From: DASSFG01 sp035547915
Lineage (GTDB): Bacteria > Planctomycetota > Planctomycetia > Pirellulales > JAICIG01
NCBI GenBank assembly: GCA_035547915.1
Contig: DASZTS010000118.1
Coordinates: 62,001 to 126,000 of the forward strand
Length of the DNA stretch: 64,000 nucleotides
Direction: 5' to 3'
In this document: one piece after another, positions 46,401 to 53,660 of the stretch
Layout: the number at the start of each line of letters is the position of its first letter
Numbering within the stretch: the stretch's first letter is position 1
Made by a program: the position numbers and the translations under genes
Notes under the pieces: generated by a model
Database searches by the model: none
What the model saw: only the letters and a program-made list of their open reading frames with translations
Told to the model about the DNA's origin: nothing

Positions 46401-46843
46401 TCGCCCACATCGTAAATCTGAACGATGTTGGTGTGCCGGAGCGCGGCAATGGCCTCCGCCTCTCTCGCAAACCGATCTCGCTCTTCCGAAGTAGCGTACA
46501 CGCCGCCCAACAACATCTTGAGCGCCACCGGGCGATTGAGCCGTACCTGCCGGGCCTTGTAGACGATGCCCATTCCGCCCCGGCCGAGCACGTCTTCGAC
46601 CTCATATCCCGGGATCGACGGCAAGACCGCACCCGGCTGCCAAACGGTCCGCATATCGGCTTCCGGGGTTACCCCAGATGTGGGAAACAGCGCCTGGAGC
46701 TTCGCTTCGACGATGCACATCTGCTGCCAGCGCTGGCGGATCTCTGGCAACAGTTCGGGACAATCTTCGCAAACTTCTTCCGGAGTCGTCTCCGAATCGA
46801 ATATCTCGTCGAGCAGCGCCTCCACGGTCCGTTTGTCGGCCAT
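43436..46843 (-). CDS. Ser/Thr protein kinase with C-terminal TPR region
   Basis: 1135-residue transmembrane kinase. A short N-terminal helical part (ALLDEIFDSETTPEEVCEDCPELLPEIRQRW) is followed by the kinase domain (about 80-345) with GRGGMGIVYKA, VALKML, IVHRDLKPAN and DFGLARH. One membrane segment lies near 370-390 (VILALSLLLMVALLCAGLW). The rest contains TPR units (about 628-750, for example AVGDALRLQNGFDEAIDYYHKALELDP) and a further helical region to the end. It forms a two-gene unit with the sigma factor immediately upstream (13-base gap), a planctomycete arrangement in which the kinase probably regulates that sigma factor. Confidence 0.95.
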   Translation of the reverse strand: MADKRTVEALLDEIFDSETTPEEVCEDCPELLPEIRQRWQQMCIVEAKLQALFPTSGVTPEADMRTVWQPGAVLPSIPGYEVEDVLGRGGMGIVYKARQVRLNRPVALKMLLGGVYATSEERDRFAREAEAIAALRHTNIVQIYDVGDHGNWPFFAMEYVEGGSLAEELLGRPQPARQAAALMITLTEAVQAAHRGGIVHRDLKPANILLTTDGTPKIADFGLARHFDAGPTLTLSGARLGTPSYMAPEQALGKTHAIGPPADIYALGALLYELLTGRPPFRGESAAETERQVISEDPVRPAWLNPKVPRDLETICLQCLHKDPERRYATAAALADDLKRFQRGEPVAARPAGLAERAGKWARRRPTHAVILALSLLLMVALLCAGLWFVVQQNRQRSAIAADLRDVIDLQGSARWSDAQAALERAAARLGWAGPDDLRELIDHARLDLDLLVQLDGIRLKRVTRGELPYYKAQASQDYAQVFERAGLRAFRDPPRDVADIVNASPVRGALMAAVYDWAICAAAKAERDWLLELSRCAETKTGAWRERALDPAVWQDPSALAELAGAAPVATEPVSLLLALGERLALADEDATPLLQRVQIAHPADFWANLILGNRLLQGAPKEAAGYYRAALASRPQAAVGYCAVGDALRLQNGFDEAIDYYHKALELDPGFARAYDNLGLTLQTEGRVDEAVMYCRMALEHDPDYAWAHDNLANALRMKGQLEEASRHYRRALELDPEVHEAEAGIRGILVSRGHGAEVQAAWRKELEAHPTTADRWYGYAELCLFLGQEEEYRRACRQLLDRFGSTTNPWLAEPTGRACLLATLDDDERDRAAALVDQAVAAEGSIARWIYRYFLFAQGLAEYRRGHFSRAIALLQGEAGHVMGPCPRLLAAMAQHRLGQQKEALRSLGETVVAFDWSSAQADSRDVWIAHILRREAETLILSNLPAFLEGTYWPQDDDERRALVGVCQSRGFDEQAARLYAELFASAGDDSAELAARHRRLVDVGNEQPLGRLEDLAAACRYPAVRCAALVGIGQEDADGRPSDDERARWRALAREWLRADLAVWKSILESGSRPGRILARKALTRWQYDDDLAGLREPRALEKLSSDERNGCRALWQEVSDLLERACTSN

Positions 46844-46856
46844 GATTCGGTCTCGC

Positions 46857-47495
46857 TTAACCCGGGCGCAGGTCGTCCAATTGCTCGGTGAGCATGCGGA
46901 GGCCCCGGTTCAGCCGTCGCTTCACGGTGACCGTGGCGACGCCGAGCAACTGGGCGGCTTCCGTCTGAGACATCCCTTGCACGCGCACCAAGCCGAACGC
47001 TTCCCGTTCATCATCGGGCAAATTCTCGATCGCCGCCAGGATGCGCCGACCATTCGGTGTCAAACCGGAACCACTGGTGAGCGGCTCCGGAACAGCGCCT
47101 TCGTTGAGCGGCATGACAGCGGGCTGTTCGTCTAAGCGGCGGGCCAGGTCATTCAGCTCCCACCGCATGTGCTGGTTGGCCAACGCGAAGAATTGGCGCA
47201 CCGTACGCGGATGAACGTTGCGCATGGCCTTCAGCAGCCGTTCCGTCACGGCACTGAGCAGTTCGTCTGCCTGCAAGCTGAGGGGAGGGTAGGTCAGGCG
47301 CGGGTAACTGCGATGCAGCAGCGTGGCGCACAGCATGTGCAGACGGCGCACCGATCTTTCGAGCAGAGCCCGAACGACGGGATCGGCCGGCGAATCGCAG
47401 GCAAGCTCGTCCAGGTAGCGCTGAACGGCCGCCGTGGTCTGTTCCTCACTCACGGCATACGGCTCATCGGCCTGGGAGGATGTAATAGGAGGCAA
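46857..47495 (-). CDS. ECF-type sigma factor
   Basis: 212-residue sigma70-family factor of the extracytoplasmic-function type, in the planctomycete variety paired with a kinase. Region 2 is around VRRLHMLCATLL through NVHPRTVRQFFALANQHMRWELNDLARR, and region 4 reads LPDDEREAFGLVRVQGMSQTEAAQLLGVATVTVKRRLNRGLRML, with a helix-turn-helix for -35 recognition. It starts about 80 bases from the divergent gene at 47576, with which it shares an intergenic region, and is followed by the kinase gene after 13 bases. No separate anti-sigma gene is adjacent, so the kinase may provide the control. Confidence 0.95.
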   Translation of the reverse strand: MPPITSSQADEPYAVSEEQTTAAVQRYLDELACDSPADPVVRALLERSVRRLHMLCATLLHRSYPRLTYPPLSLQADELLSAVTERLLKAMRNVHPRTVRQFFALANQHMRWELNDLARRLDEQPAVMPLNEGAVPEPLTSGSGLTPNGRRILAAIENLPDDEREAFGLVRVQGMSQTEAAQLLGVATVTVKRRLNRGLRMLTEQLDDLRPG

Positions 47496-47575
47496 TTATA
47501 CGGCGCTCGCTGCATGCATGCCACGCTTAGTGTGGCAGGGGCCGATGCAGCGCAATATGCGGGAGTCAAATCACC

Positions 47576-48052
47576 GTGAGTTTCGGCCTGACCGTTCTGA
47601 CCTTCTCCCACGTTGTCATCAGCCTCGCCGGCATCGCCGCGGGGTTCGTCGTGGTTGTCGGGCTCCTCACGGCAAGGAGGCTCGAGGTATGGACGGCGAT
47701 CTTTCTGTCAACGACGGTTTTGACGAGCGTTAGCGGGTTCTTCTTCCCCATCCACCGCTTCACGCCGGGCCATGCCCTGGGCATCTTGTCGCTCGTCGCG
47801 TTGGCGATCGCGATCATCGCCCGCTACCGTCGACAACTGGCCGGATCGTGGCGCATCGTCTACATCGTCAGCGCGGTGATTTCGCTCTATTTCAACGTCT
47901 TTGTCCTGGTTGCCCAACTGTTTCAGAAAGTGCCGGCGCTGGCGGCGTTGGCCCCGACGCAATCCGAGCCGCCCTTTCTGGTGGCCCAGACGGCGTTGCT
48001 GGCCCTATTTGTCGCGTTGGGCATCGGGTGTGTCGTGCGGTTCCGCGGTTAG
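47576..48052 (+). CDS. Multi-pass membrane protein, unknown
   Basis: 158-residue integral membrane protein with four to five hydrophobic segments (FSHVVISLAGIAAGFVVVVG; TAIFLSTTVLTSVSGFFFP; ALGILSLVALAIAII; IVYIVSAVISLYFNVFVLVAQLF; TALLALFVALGIGCVV). The sequence resembles widespread small bacterial membrane proteins without assigned function. GTG 47576 is the proposed start. It is divergent from the sigma-factor gene and stands alone before Dps. Confidence 0.75.
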   Translation: MSFGLTVLTFSHVVISLAGIAAGFVVVVGLLTARRLEVWTAIFLSTTVLTSVSGFFFPIHRFTPGHALGILSLVALAIAIIARYRRQLAGSWRIVYIVSAVISLYFNVFVLVAQLFQKVPALAALAPTQSEPPFLVAQTALLALFVALGIGCVVRFRG

Positions 48053-48236
48053 GGGAGTCAATCGGATAGGTGGAGCTTCGGGCGCTTTCGCATGTTCGCA
48101 CACGCAGTGACCGGCGGCGACGCTTAGTTGGACAGCGCTGTACAGCAACCGGCGGGCGCGAACGGGTCGCAAGCAAGTTTTTCAAAATGCCTTCGCATAG
48201 GTAAAACAGAAATTGACGACACTCGCGGAGCGTGCC

Positions 48237-48285
48237 GTGCCCCAAGCCAGCCGGCTGGTAGGCTCGGAATCTCAGCGTAGGGCAC
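48237..48285. other. Inverted-repeat structure upstream of dps
   Basis: An inner perfect 12-base palindrome CCAGCCGGCTGG (48247-48258) is flanked by GTGCCC (48237-48242) and GGGCAC (48280-48285), which are complementary. The structure could fold as a hairpin with an arm. It lies 56 bases before the dps start, so it may influence dps expression, but no T-run makes it a terminator. Confidence 0.4.
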
Positions 48286-48341
48286 GCCAAACGCGAGGAA
48301 TCGCTGAACGACTACGGCTTTGACACAAAAGGGAGGAAACC

Positions 48342-48866
48342 ATGTCCAAGATGGCTGCTAACCAGGCGGGTCATAATGGGCGCGCTGCCTTGAGCGTGCC
48401 GACCGATCTCAGCCAAGAAGGCGTCGAGGAGATCACGGGCGAATTGCGACGACTGCTCGCCGACGTATTCGCACTGTACGTGAAGACCAAGAACTTCCAT
48501 TGGCACATGAGCGGGCCCCACTTTCGCGATTACCACCTATTGCTGGACGAGCACGGCGAGCAGATCTTCGCCATGACCGACGATCTGGCCGAACGTGCCC
48601 GCAAGATCGGCGGAACGACGCTTCACTCGATCGGCGAGATCGCGCGAAATCAAAGACTGTCGGATAACGATCAGGATTTCGTCGCGCCCAAGGACATGCT
48701 CTCCGAACTGTGCGACGACAACCAGCACCTGACGCGCGCGTTGCGCGCGGCACACGAGGTCTGCGATCGGCACAACGACGTTGCCACCGCGAGCATGATC
48801 GAGGTCTGGATCGATCAATCGGAACGCCGGACCTGGTTCCTCCGCGAAGCCACGGTCGACACCTAG
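48342..48866 (+). CDS. dps: Dps-family ferritin-like DNA-binding starvation protein
   Basis: 174-residue Dps protein. The ferroxidase residues at the dimer interface are present: KTKNFHWHMSGPHFRDYHLLLDEHGEQIFAMTDDLAER, with H53, H65, D69 or H71, D80 and E84 at family positions. Dps forms a 12-subunit shell that oxidises Fe(II) with hydrogen peroxide and often coats DNA. The N-terminal about 25 residues are not strongly basic, so DNA binding is uncertain. A GGGAGG ribosome site precedes the ATG. A terminator-like hairpin follows (48889-48916), and a di-heme peroxidase gene comes next. Confidence 0.95.
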   Translation: MSKMAANQAGHNGRAALSVPTDLSQEGVEEITGELRRLLADVFALYVKTKNFHWHMSGPHFRDYHLLLDEHGEQIFAMTDDLAERARKIGGTTLHSIGEIARNQRLSDNDQDFVAPKDMLSELCDDNQHLTRALRAAHEVCDRHNDVATASMIEVWIDQSERRTWFLREATVDT

Positions 48867-48888
48867 CGGGTGAATGCGGTCGTTTGCA

Positions 48889-48916
48889 GGTTCGCCCACC
48901 GGCGCAACCCCTTTTT
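48889..48916 (+). terminator. Possible intrinsic terminator after dps
   Basis: GGTTCGCC and GGCGCAACC can pair with a one-base bulge around a four-base loop, followed by CCTTTTT (T-run 48912-48916). Located between the dps stop and the start of the peroxidase gene (48935). Short distance to the next gene makes it uncertain. Confidence 0.4.
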
Positions 48917-48934
48917 CGTTCGGGAGCCCTACGT

Positions 48935-50038
48935 ATGGCAACTCGCCGTGTCCGCCGCCTCGCCACGGGAACCATTCTGGCGGCAGCCGTTGGGGCGCTG
49001 ATCGCCCAACCGCCGGCGCCAAACATACAGGCCGAGGATGCGGCCGACGACAAATTGGTCGCGGAAGCTCGGCAGAATTTCCAGCCGCTTCCCGACGATG
49101 CGGGCACGGCCGATCATCCGCTGACGAAGGATCGTGTGGAGTTGGGTCGAATGCTGTTCTTCGACCCGCGTATCTCCATCGACGGCGTCGGAAGCTGCGT
49201 GCGCTGCCATCAGCCGGCGCTGTACGGTGCCGATGCCTTGCCGAAGTCGCGCGGCATTCGCGACCAGGTGCAGGGACGCAACGCGCCGACCGTGCTCAAC
49301 GTGGCCTTGCACTTCAAGGTCCATTGGGACGGGCTGTTCGAAACGGTCGAGGACCAGGCCCGGCGGGCGCTGCTCGGCCCGGGATTCGGGAATCCCGATC
49401 ATGCTGCCGCCATGGCAAAGATAAAAGCCATCCCCGGCTACGCTGAGCTTTTCAGCAAGGCCTTTCCGGATCAGTCCGATTCCGTCACGGAGGAGAACTG
49501 GGGGGTGGCGATCGGGGCCTACGAACGCACGTTGGTCACGCCGTCGCGCTTTGACGAATTCCTGGCGGGAAAGCCCAAAGCCCTCTCGGAAGCGGAACAG
49601 CGCGGTTTGCGGACATTTATGCAGCAAGGCTGCAACGAATGCCACGACGGAGGCGCTTTGGGCGGGAACGACTTCAAGAAGTTCGGTATCGTCAACGATT
49701 ACTGGAAGTCGACCCACAGCCAACCGATCGACAAGGGGAGGTTCAACCTGACCAAGAAGGCCGACGACATGTACGTCTTCAAGGTTCCGAGCCTCCGCAA
49801 TGTGGCGATGACCCCGCCGTACTTCCACGATGGCTCGGTCGGGTCGCTCGCCGAGGCGGTGCGGATCATGGCCACCACCCAACTCGGGAACGAGCTTTCT
49901 GATGAAGAAACCAACGACCTTGTCTCGTTTCTCAACAGTCTGACGGGCAAATTGCCCACGGACTTTGCCCAAGCGCCCGTCCTGCCACCCGCGGGCTTCG
50001 TCCCGCCGACGGCACCGTCCGGCACTTCGAGCCAATGA
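48935..50038 (+). CDS. Di-heme cytochrome c peroxidase-like protein
   Basis: 367-residue periplasmic di-heme protein of the cytochrome c peroxidase/MauG family. A signal peptide (ATGTILAAAVGALIA) leads to heme site 1 CVRCH (C88-H92) and heme site 2 CNECH (C233-H237). The axial region NVAMTPPYFHDGSV and the KVPSLRN motif fit the family, which reduces H2O2 with electrons from small cytochromes. The start ATG 48935 is well placed after GGGAG. Together with Dps upstream it suggests peroxide defence, though the hairpin between them argues for separate transcription. The C-terminal Pro/Ala-rich tail is probably disordered. Confidence 0.93.
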   Translation: MATRRVRRLATGTILAAAVGALIAQPPAPNIQAEDAADDKLVAEARQNFQPLPDDAGTADHPLTKDRVELGRMLFFDPRISIDGVGSCVRCHQPALYGADALPKSRGIRDQVQGRNAPTVLNVALHFKVHWDGLFETVEDQARRALLGPGFGNPDHAAAMAKIKAIPGYAELFSKAFPDQSDSVTEENWGVAIGAYERTLVTPSRFDEFLAGKPKALSEAEQRGLRTFMQQGCNECHDGGALGGNDFKKFGIVNDYWKSTHSQPIDKGRFNLTKKADDMYVFKVPSLRNVAMTPPYFHDGSVGSLAEAVRIMATTQLGNELSDEETNDLVSFLNSLTGKLPTDFAQAPVLPPAGFVPPTAPSGTSSQ

Positions 50039-50200
50039 ACCGCCGAAACGCCATGCGGCGGCAGGCAAATTGCTGAAAGAAACGACTCCGGCGCCGGTAT
50101 CTTCACTTGCGTCGTCGATGGCGTCGCGCGTGGCAGTTTGCGAAGTCGTGGCGGATCAGCCACGTCACAGGGCGGAACGACCGTAGAAGGAGATCGACCG

Positions 50201-51724
50201 ATGTCGCAGGATGTCATCGAACATACGGAAGACACCCCAGAGACCGTAGCACCAGCAACGGCTAAGTCGGAGAAGACGGTGCTCCCTACTCCGGCTCCGG
50301 TGTCCATCGCGAAACGGAAATCTTGGCGGCGGACGGCCAAGTGGGCATCGATCGTTGTCGTCCTTGTCGCGATCGGCTACTTTATCGCCCCCGCGATCGT
50401 GCATAGTTTGAACACCGTTTCTACGGACGATGCCTACGTGAACGGCCACGTGACTTTCGTAGCACCGCGTGTCTCGGGCAAGGTGATCGAGGTATTTGTC
50501 GACGACAATAATCGGGTGAAGAAGGGAGATTTGCTCGTTCGCATCGATCCAGAGCCGTTCCAGGTGCAGGTCGATTTGAAGCGGGCTGCGGTGTCGGTGG
50601 CCGAGGGCGATCTGGCGGCGGCGGAGGCACAGGCCCGTGGATTGGAAGCCCTGGCCCGCAGCCAGCGATGGAAGACACAGACCGCGTCGGAGAATGTGCA
50701 AAACCAGGTTGCCCTCCTGAAGGCGCGCGTAGCCGCGCTGCGGACCAAGGAAGCGGTTCTCAATCGGGCCCATGCGGACTTCGAACGGGCCAAACCGCTG
50801 TTGAAGAGCGGCGCGATGACGCGCGAGGAATATGACCAGCGCGACCAGGACCTGCGCGTGGCCGACGCGTCGTTGAACCAGGCGCGCGAGGAGGTTTATC
50901 AGGTCCGGGCGGCGCTCGGTCTGCCGCCCGAGCCGGAGAGCAAGGACCTCACCGACGTACCGCCCGACATCGACCAGACGTTTTCCGCGGTGCGTACCGC
51001 TCTGGCGGAACTGATTCAGACGATGGCTCAGCTCGGTCGACCGCTGGAGTCGACGAATTCGACTCCGAAGGCAGTGATCGAGCAATTCAAACGGTTGGAC
51101 AAACACGGCGACATCGATCAAATCCTGCTCGAGATGATTCCTAAGGTGCCGGCCGTGATGCAGGCCAAGGCGAAATTGGCGGAAGCCCGACACGACCTGC
51201 GGCAAGCCGAACTCGACCTCAGTTACTGCGAAGTGCGATCCGATATCGACGGCGCGGTCACGCGGCGCAACATCAATCCGGGTAATTTCGTGCAGGTCGG
51301 ACAGCAACTCATGGCCGTGCGTTCCATCCGGGAGATATGGGTCGATTGCAACTTCAAGGAAACGCAGCTCGCGGAGCTACGCATTGGCCAGCGTGTCGAG
51401 CTGCGTGTGGACATGTACCGCAAGCACCGGACGTTTCAAGGCAGAATCACCGGTTTCACGATGGGTACCGGCTCGACGCTGGCGTTGCTGCCGCCCCAGA
51501 ATGCCACAGGGAATTTCGTCAAGGTTGTGCAGCGACTGCCGGTGCGCGTGGAGCTGACGGAGCCGAATCCGGACGACAGCCCGCTCTACATCGGTTTGTC
51601 GGTGGTACCGTACGTTTACTTCAAGGAGCCGCCCGAAGGACCGAACGCCGGCGCGCGTCTACAACCGCTGCTGGCGTTGCCTTCCAGTGCGAGCGCCCGG
51701 TCGCAGGCTCCGGCCGCCCAGTAG
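50201..51724 (+). CDS. HlyD/EmrA-type membrane fusion protein
   Basis: 507-residue periplasmic adaptor of an efflux system. One membrane segment (ASIVVVLVAIGYFIAPAI, about 50-67) is followed by the lipoyl/barrel-sandwich halves (YVNGHVTFVAPRVSGKV and later RSDIDGAVTRRNINPGNFV), between which lies a coiled-coil hairpin of about 200 residues, longer than in EmrA. The beta-barrel segment REIWVDCNFKETQLAELRIGQRV is canonical. AGAAGGAGATC precedes ATG 50201. The partner DHA2 pump begins 9 bases after its stop, so the two are one operon. Confidence 0.93.
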   Translation: MSQDVIEHTEDTPETVAPATAKSEKTVLPTPAPVSIAKRKSWRRTAKWASIVVVLVAIGYFIAPAIVHSLNTVSTDDAYVNGHVTFVAPRVSGKVIEVFVDDNNRVKKGDLLVRIDPEPFQVQVDLKRAAVSVAEGDLAAAEAQARGLEALARSQRWKTQTASENVQNQVALLKARVAALRTKEAVLNRAHADFERAKPLLKSGAMTREEYDQRDQDLRVADASLNQAREEVYQVRAALGLPPEPESKDLTDVPPDIDQTFSAVRTALAELIQTMAQLGRPLESTNSTPKAVIEQFKRLDKHGDIDQILLEMIPKVPAVMQAKAKLAEARHDLRQAELDLSYCEVRSDIDGAVTRRNINPGNFVQVGQQLMAVRSIREIWVDCNFKETQLAELRIGQRVELRVDMYRKHRTFQGRITGFTMGTGSTLALLPPQNATGNFVKVVQRLPVRVELTEPNPDDSPLYIGLSVVPYVYFKEPPEGPNAGARLQPLLALPSSASARSQAPAAQ

Positions 51725-51732
51725 GGGACGCG

Positions 51733-53325
51733 ATGAGCGATACGACTTATCGTCCGCCGGTCAACCCCTGGCTGATTGCGGTTGCCGTCGTGGTACCAAC
51801 CTTTATGGAGGTGCTCGACACGACGATCGCGAACGTGGCGCTCCGCTATATAGCCGGCGGTCTTTCGGCCGCCGAGAACGATAGCGAATGGGTGATCACC
51901 AGCTACCTGGCCGCCAACGCGATCGTGCTGCCGATCTCGGGTTGGCTTGCGTCACATCTTGGGCGCCGCAATTACTTCCTGCTGTCGATCACCGTGTTTA
52001 CGCTGGCCTCGGGGCTCTGCGGCATGGCTAGCAGCCTCGAAGGGCTGATCGCCTATCGCGTCATTCAGGGTTTGGCGGGCGGCGGCCTGCAACCGTGCTC
52101 GCAAGGCGTGCTCATCGATTCGTTCCCGCCGGAGAAACAGAACACCGCCATGACCGTGTTCGGCTTTGCGGTTCTGGTAGCACCGATCTTGGGACCGACA
52201 CTGGGCGGCTACATCACCGACAACTATGAATGGCGCTGGGTCTTTTACATCAACGTGCCCGTGGGCGCGCTGGCCGTGGCCGCCTGCTATCGCGTGCTCG
52301 AAGATCCACCTTACCTCGCGGAGGAACGCGCCAGGCTCCGCACGAAGCCATTGAATTTCGACGGCATCGGCCTGGGATTGCTGGCCGTGGCGATGGTGGC
52401 CTGGGAAGTACTGCTGAGTAAGGGCCAGGAATGGGATTGGCTGGGTGACCCGTTCGGACGGATTCAGACGCTTCTCGCCGGCTTTCTCATCGCGACGATG
52501 TTATTCGTCTGGCGCGAGTCGCGCTTCGCAAACCCAGTCGTCAACCTGCGGCCATTGCGGGACCGCAACTTCGTGGCGGCCTGCATCATCATCTTTGCGG
52601 CCTACGGGGTGCTCTACGGTCAGACCACGTCGCTGCCCGCGATGTTGCAATCGCTCTTCGGCTACGATGCCACGACATCGGGGCTGGTGCTATCGCCCGC
52701 CGGATTCTTCGCAGTTATGTTGCTCCCCGTCGTCGGCTTTCTGCTCGGCCGTGGCATCGATGCACGCTGGATGGTGATGTGCGGCTTGTTGTTGATGGCG
52801 ATTGGCAACTATTGGCTGGCCATGATGAATCTGGAGATCGCCGCGAGCCAGGTGATTTGGCCGCGGGTCGTCTTGATCGTCGGGTTGTCGATCGTCTTCG
52901 CACCGCTGAACGTGGCAGCCTATGCGTCGATCCCCAAAGAACTGCGTGGCGCCGCGGTAGGCCTGTTCAGTCTATTGCGTAACGAAGGTGGCAGTGTCGG
53001 TACCTCCGTGGCCCAGACAATCCGCGAACGCCGTTTGCAGCACCACACGCTGCGCCTCAACGAGTGGCTCGATTCGCTCAATCCGAATCTGGCCGACTAT
53101 TGGTCGGCTTCTCGACAAGGCATTCAGCGGCTGACGGGCGATCCCGTCGGCGCGGCGGAGATGGCTTGGCAGGCGATCGCGGAAACCATCCATGAGCAGG
53201 CTCTATCGCTGGCCTACTTCGACGTGTTTTGGTTGTTCGCGGTGCTCGGGTTGGCGCTTGTGCCGCTGGTACTGCTTATGAAACGTTCGGTGGCTGAGAA
53301 AGGGGCACACTTGGCGGCCGAGTGA
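51733..53325 (+). CDS. DHA2-family MFS drug-efflux pump (EmrB-like)
   Basis: 530-residue 14-helix MFS antiporter of the DHA2 (EmrB/QacA) group. Characteristic pieces are TFMEVLDTTIANVALRYI (motif D1), WVITSYLAANAIVLPISGWLASHLGRRN, and RVIQGLAGGGLQP. It works with the HlyD/EmrA adaptor in the preceding gene and an outer-membrane factor (not in the window) to expel small toxic compounds across both membranes. The start ATG 51733 has AGGGG nearby. The next small gene starts about 115 bases later. Confidence 0.95.
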   Translation: MSDTTYRPPVNPWLIAVAVVVPTFMEVLDTTIANVALRYIAGGLSAAENDSEWVITSYLAANAIVLPISGWLASHLGRRNYFLLSITVFTLASGLCGMASSLEGLIAYRVIQGLAGGGLQPCSQGVLIDSFPPEKQNTAMTVFGFAVLVAPILGPTLGGYITDNYEWRWVFYINVPVGALAVAACYRVLEDPPYLAEERARLRTKPLNFDGIGLGLLAVAMVAWEVLLSKGQEWDWLGDPFGRIQTLLAGFLIATMLFVWRESRFANPVVNLRPLRDRNFVAACIIIFAAYGVLYGQTTSLPAMLQSLFGYDATTSGLVLSPAGFFAVMLLPVVGFLLGRGIDARWMVMCGLLLMAIGNYWLAMMNLEIAASQVIWPRVVLIVGLSIVFAPLNVAAYASIPKELRGAAVGLFSLLRNEGGSVGTSVAQTIRERRLQHHTLRLNEWLDSLNPNLADYWSASRQGIQRLTGDPVGAAEMAWQAIAETIHEQALSLAYFDVFWLFAVLGLALVPLVLLMKRSVAEKGAHLAAE

Positions 53326-53440
53326 TGGTTAATCGATGGTCCGAGATAGAGAATGGCCTGGTAAAGACCTGAGGCACGAGCTCGACCAAAGTTTCGGGGC
53401 GGTGCCGGCCGAATACCACATCAAGCAGCCGAGGAAGAAT

Positions 53441-53527
53441 ATGGAATTTCTAATACCCGTTGCGATCGTCGTGGCCTGGTTTGTCCTACAAGCCTGGGTT
53501 CTGCCGCGCTTCGGCGTCAAGACGTGA
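53441..53527 (+). CDS. 28-residue single-span membrane peptide
   Basis: Very short frame, MEFLIPVAIVVAWFVLQAWV and a basic LPRFGVKT tail, starting with ATG 53441 and preceded by GAGGAAG. One transmembrane helix with a basic C terminus. Similar tiny peptides accompany bacterial pumps and electron-transport complexes, but no partner is proven here; it may be a chance frame. Located after the EmrAB-like pair. Confidence 0.45.
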   Translation: MEFLIPVAIVVAWFVLQAWVLPRFGVKT

Positions 53528-53660
53528 ATGGCCGAAAGTTGCCAGCCGAGTTCGGCTCCGCCAACGTCCCAAGACAGCCCCGAAGCGTCCCGCGGTGCGG
53601 CGAATTTCGACGAGGACACGGTGCGCGTTTAGCGCTGTCTTGCAACAGCGCTCGGCCCGA

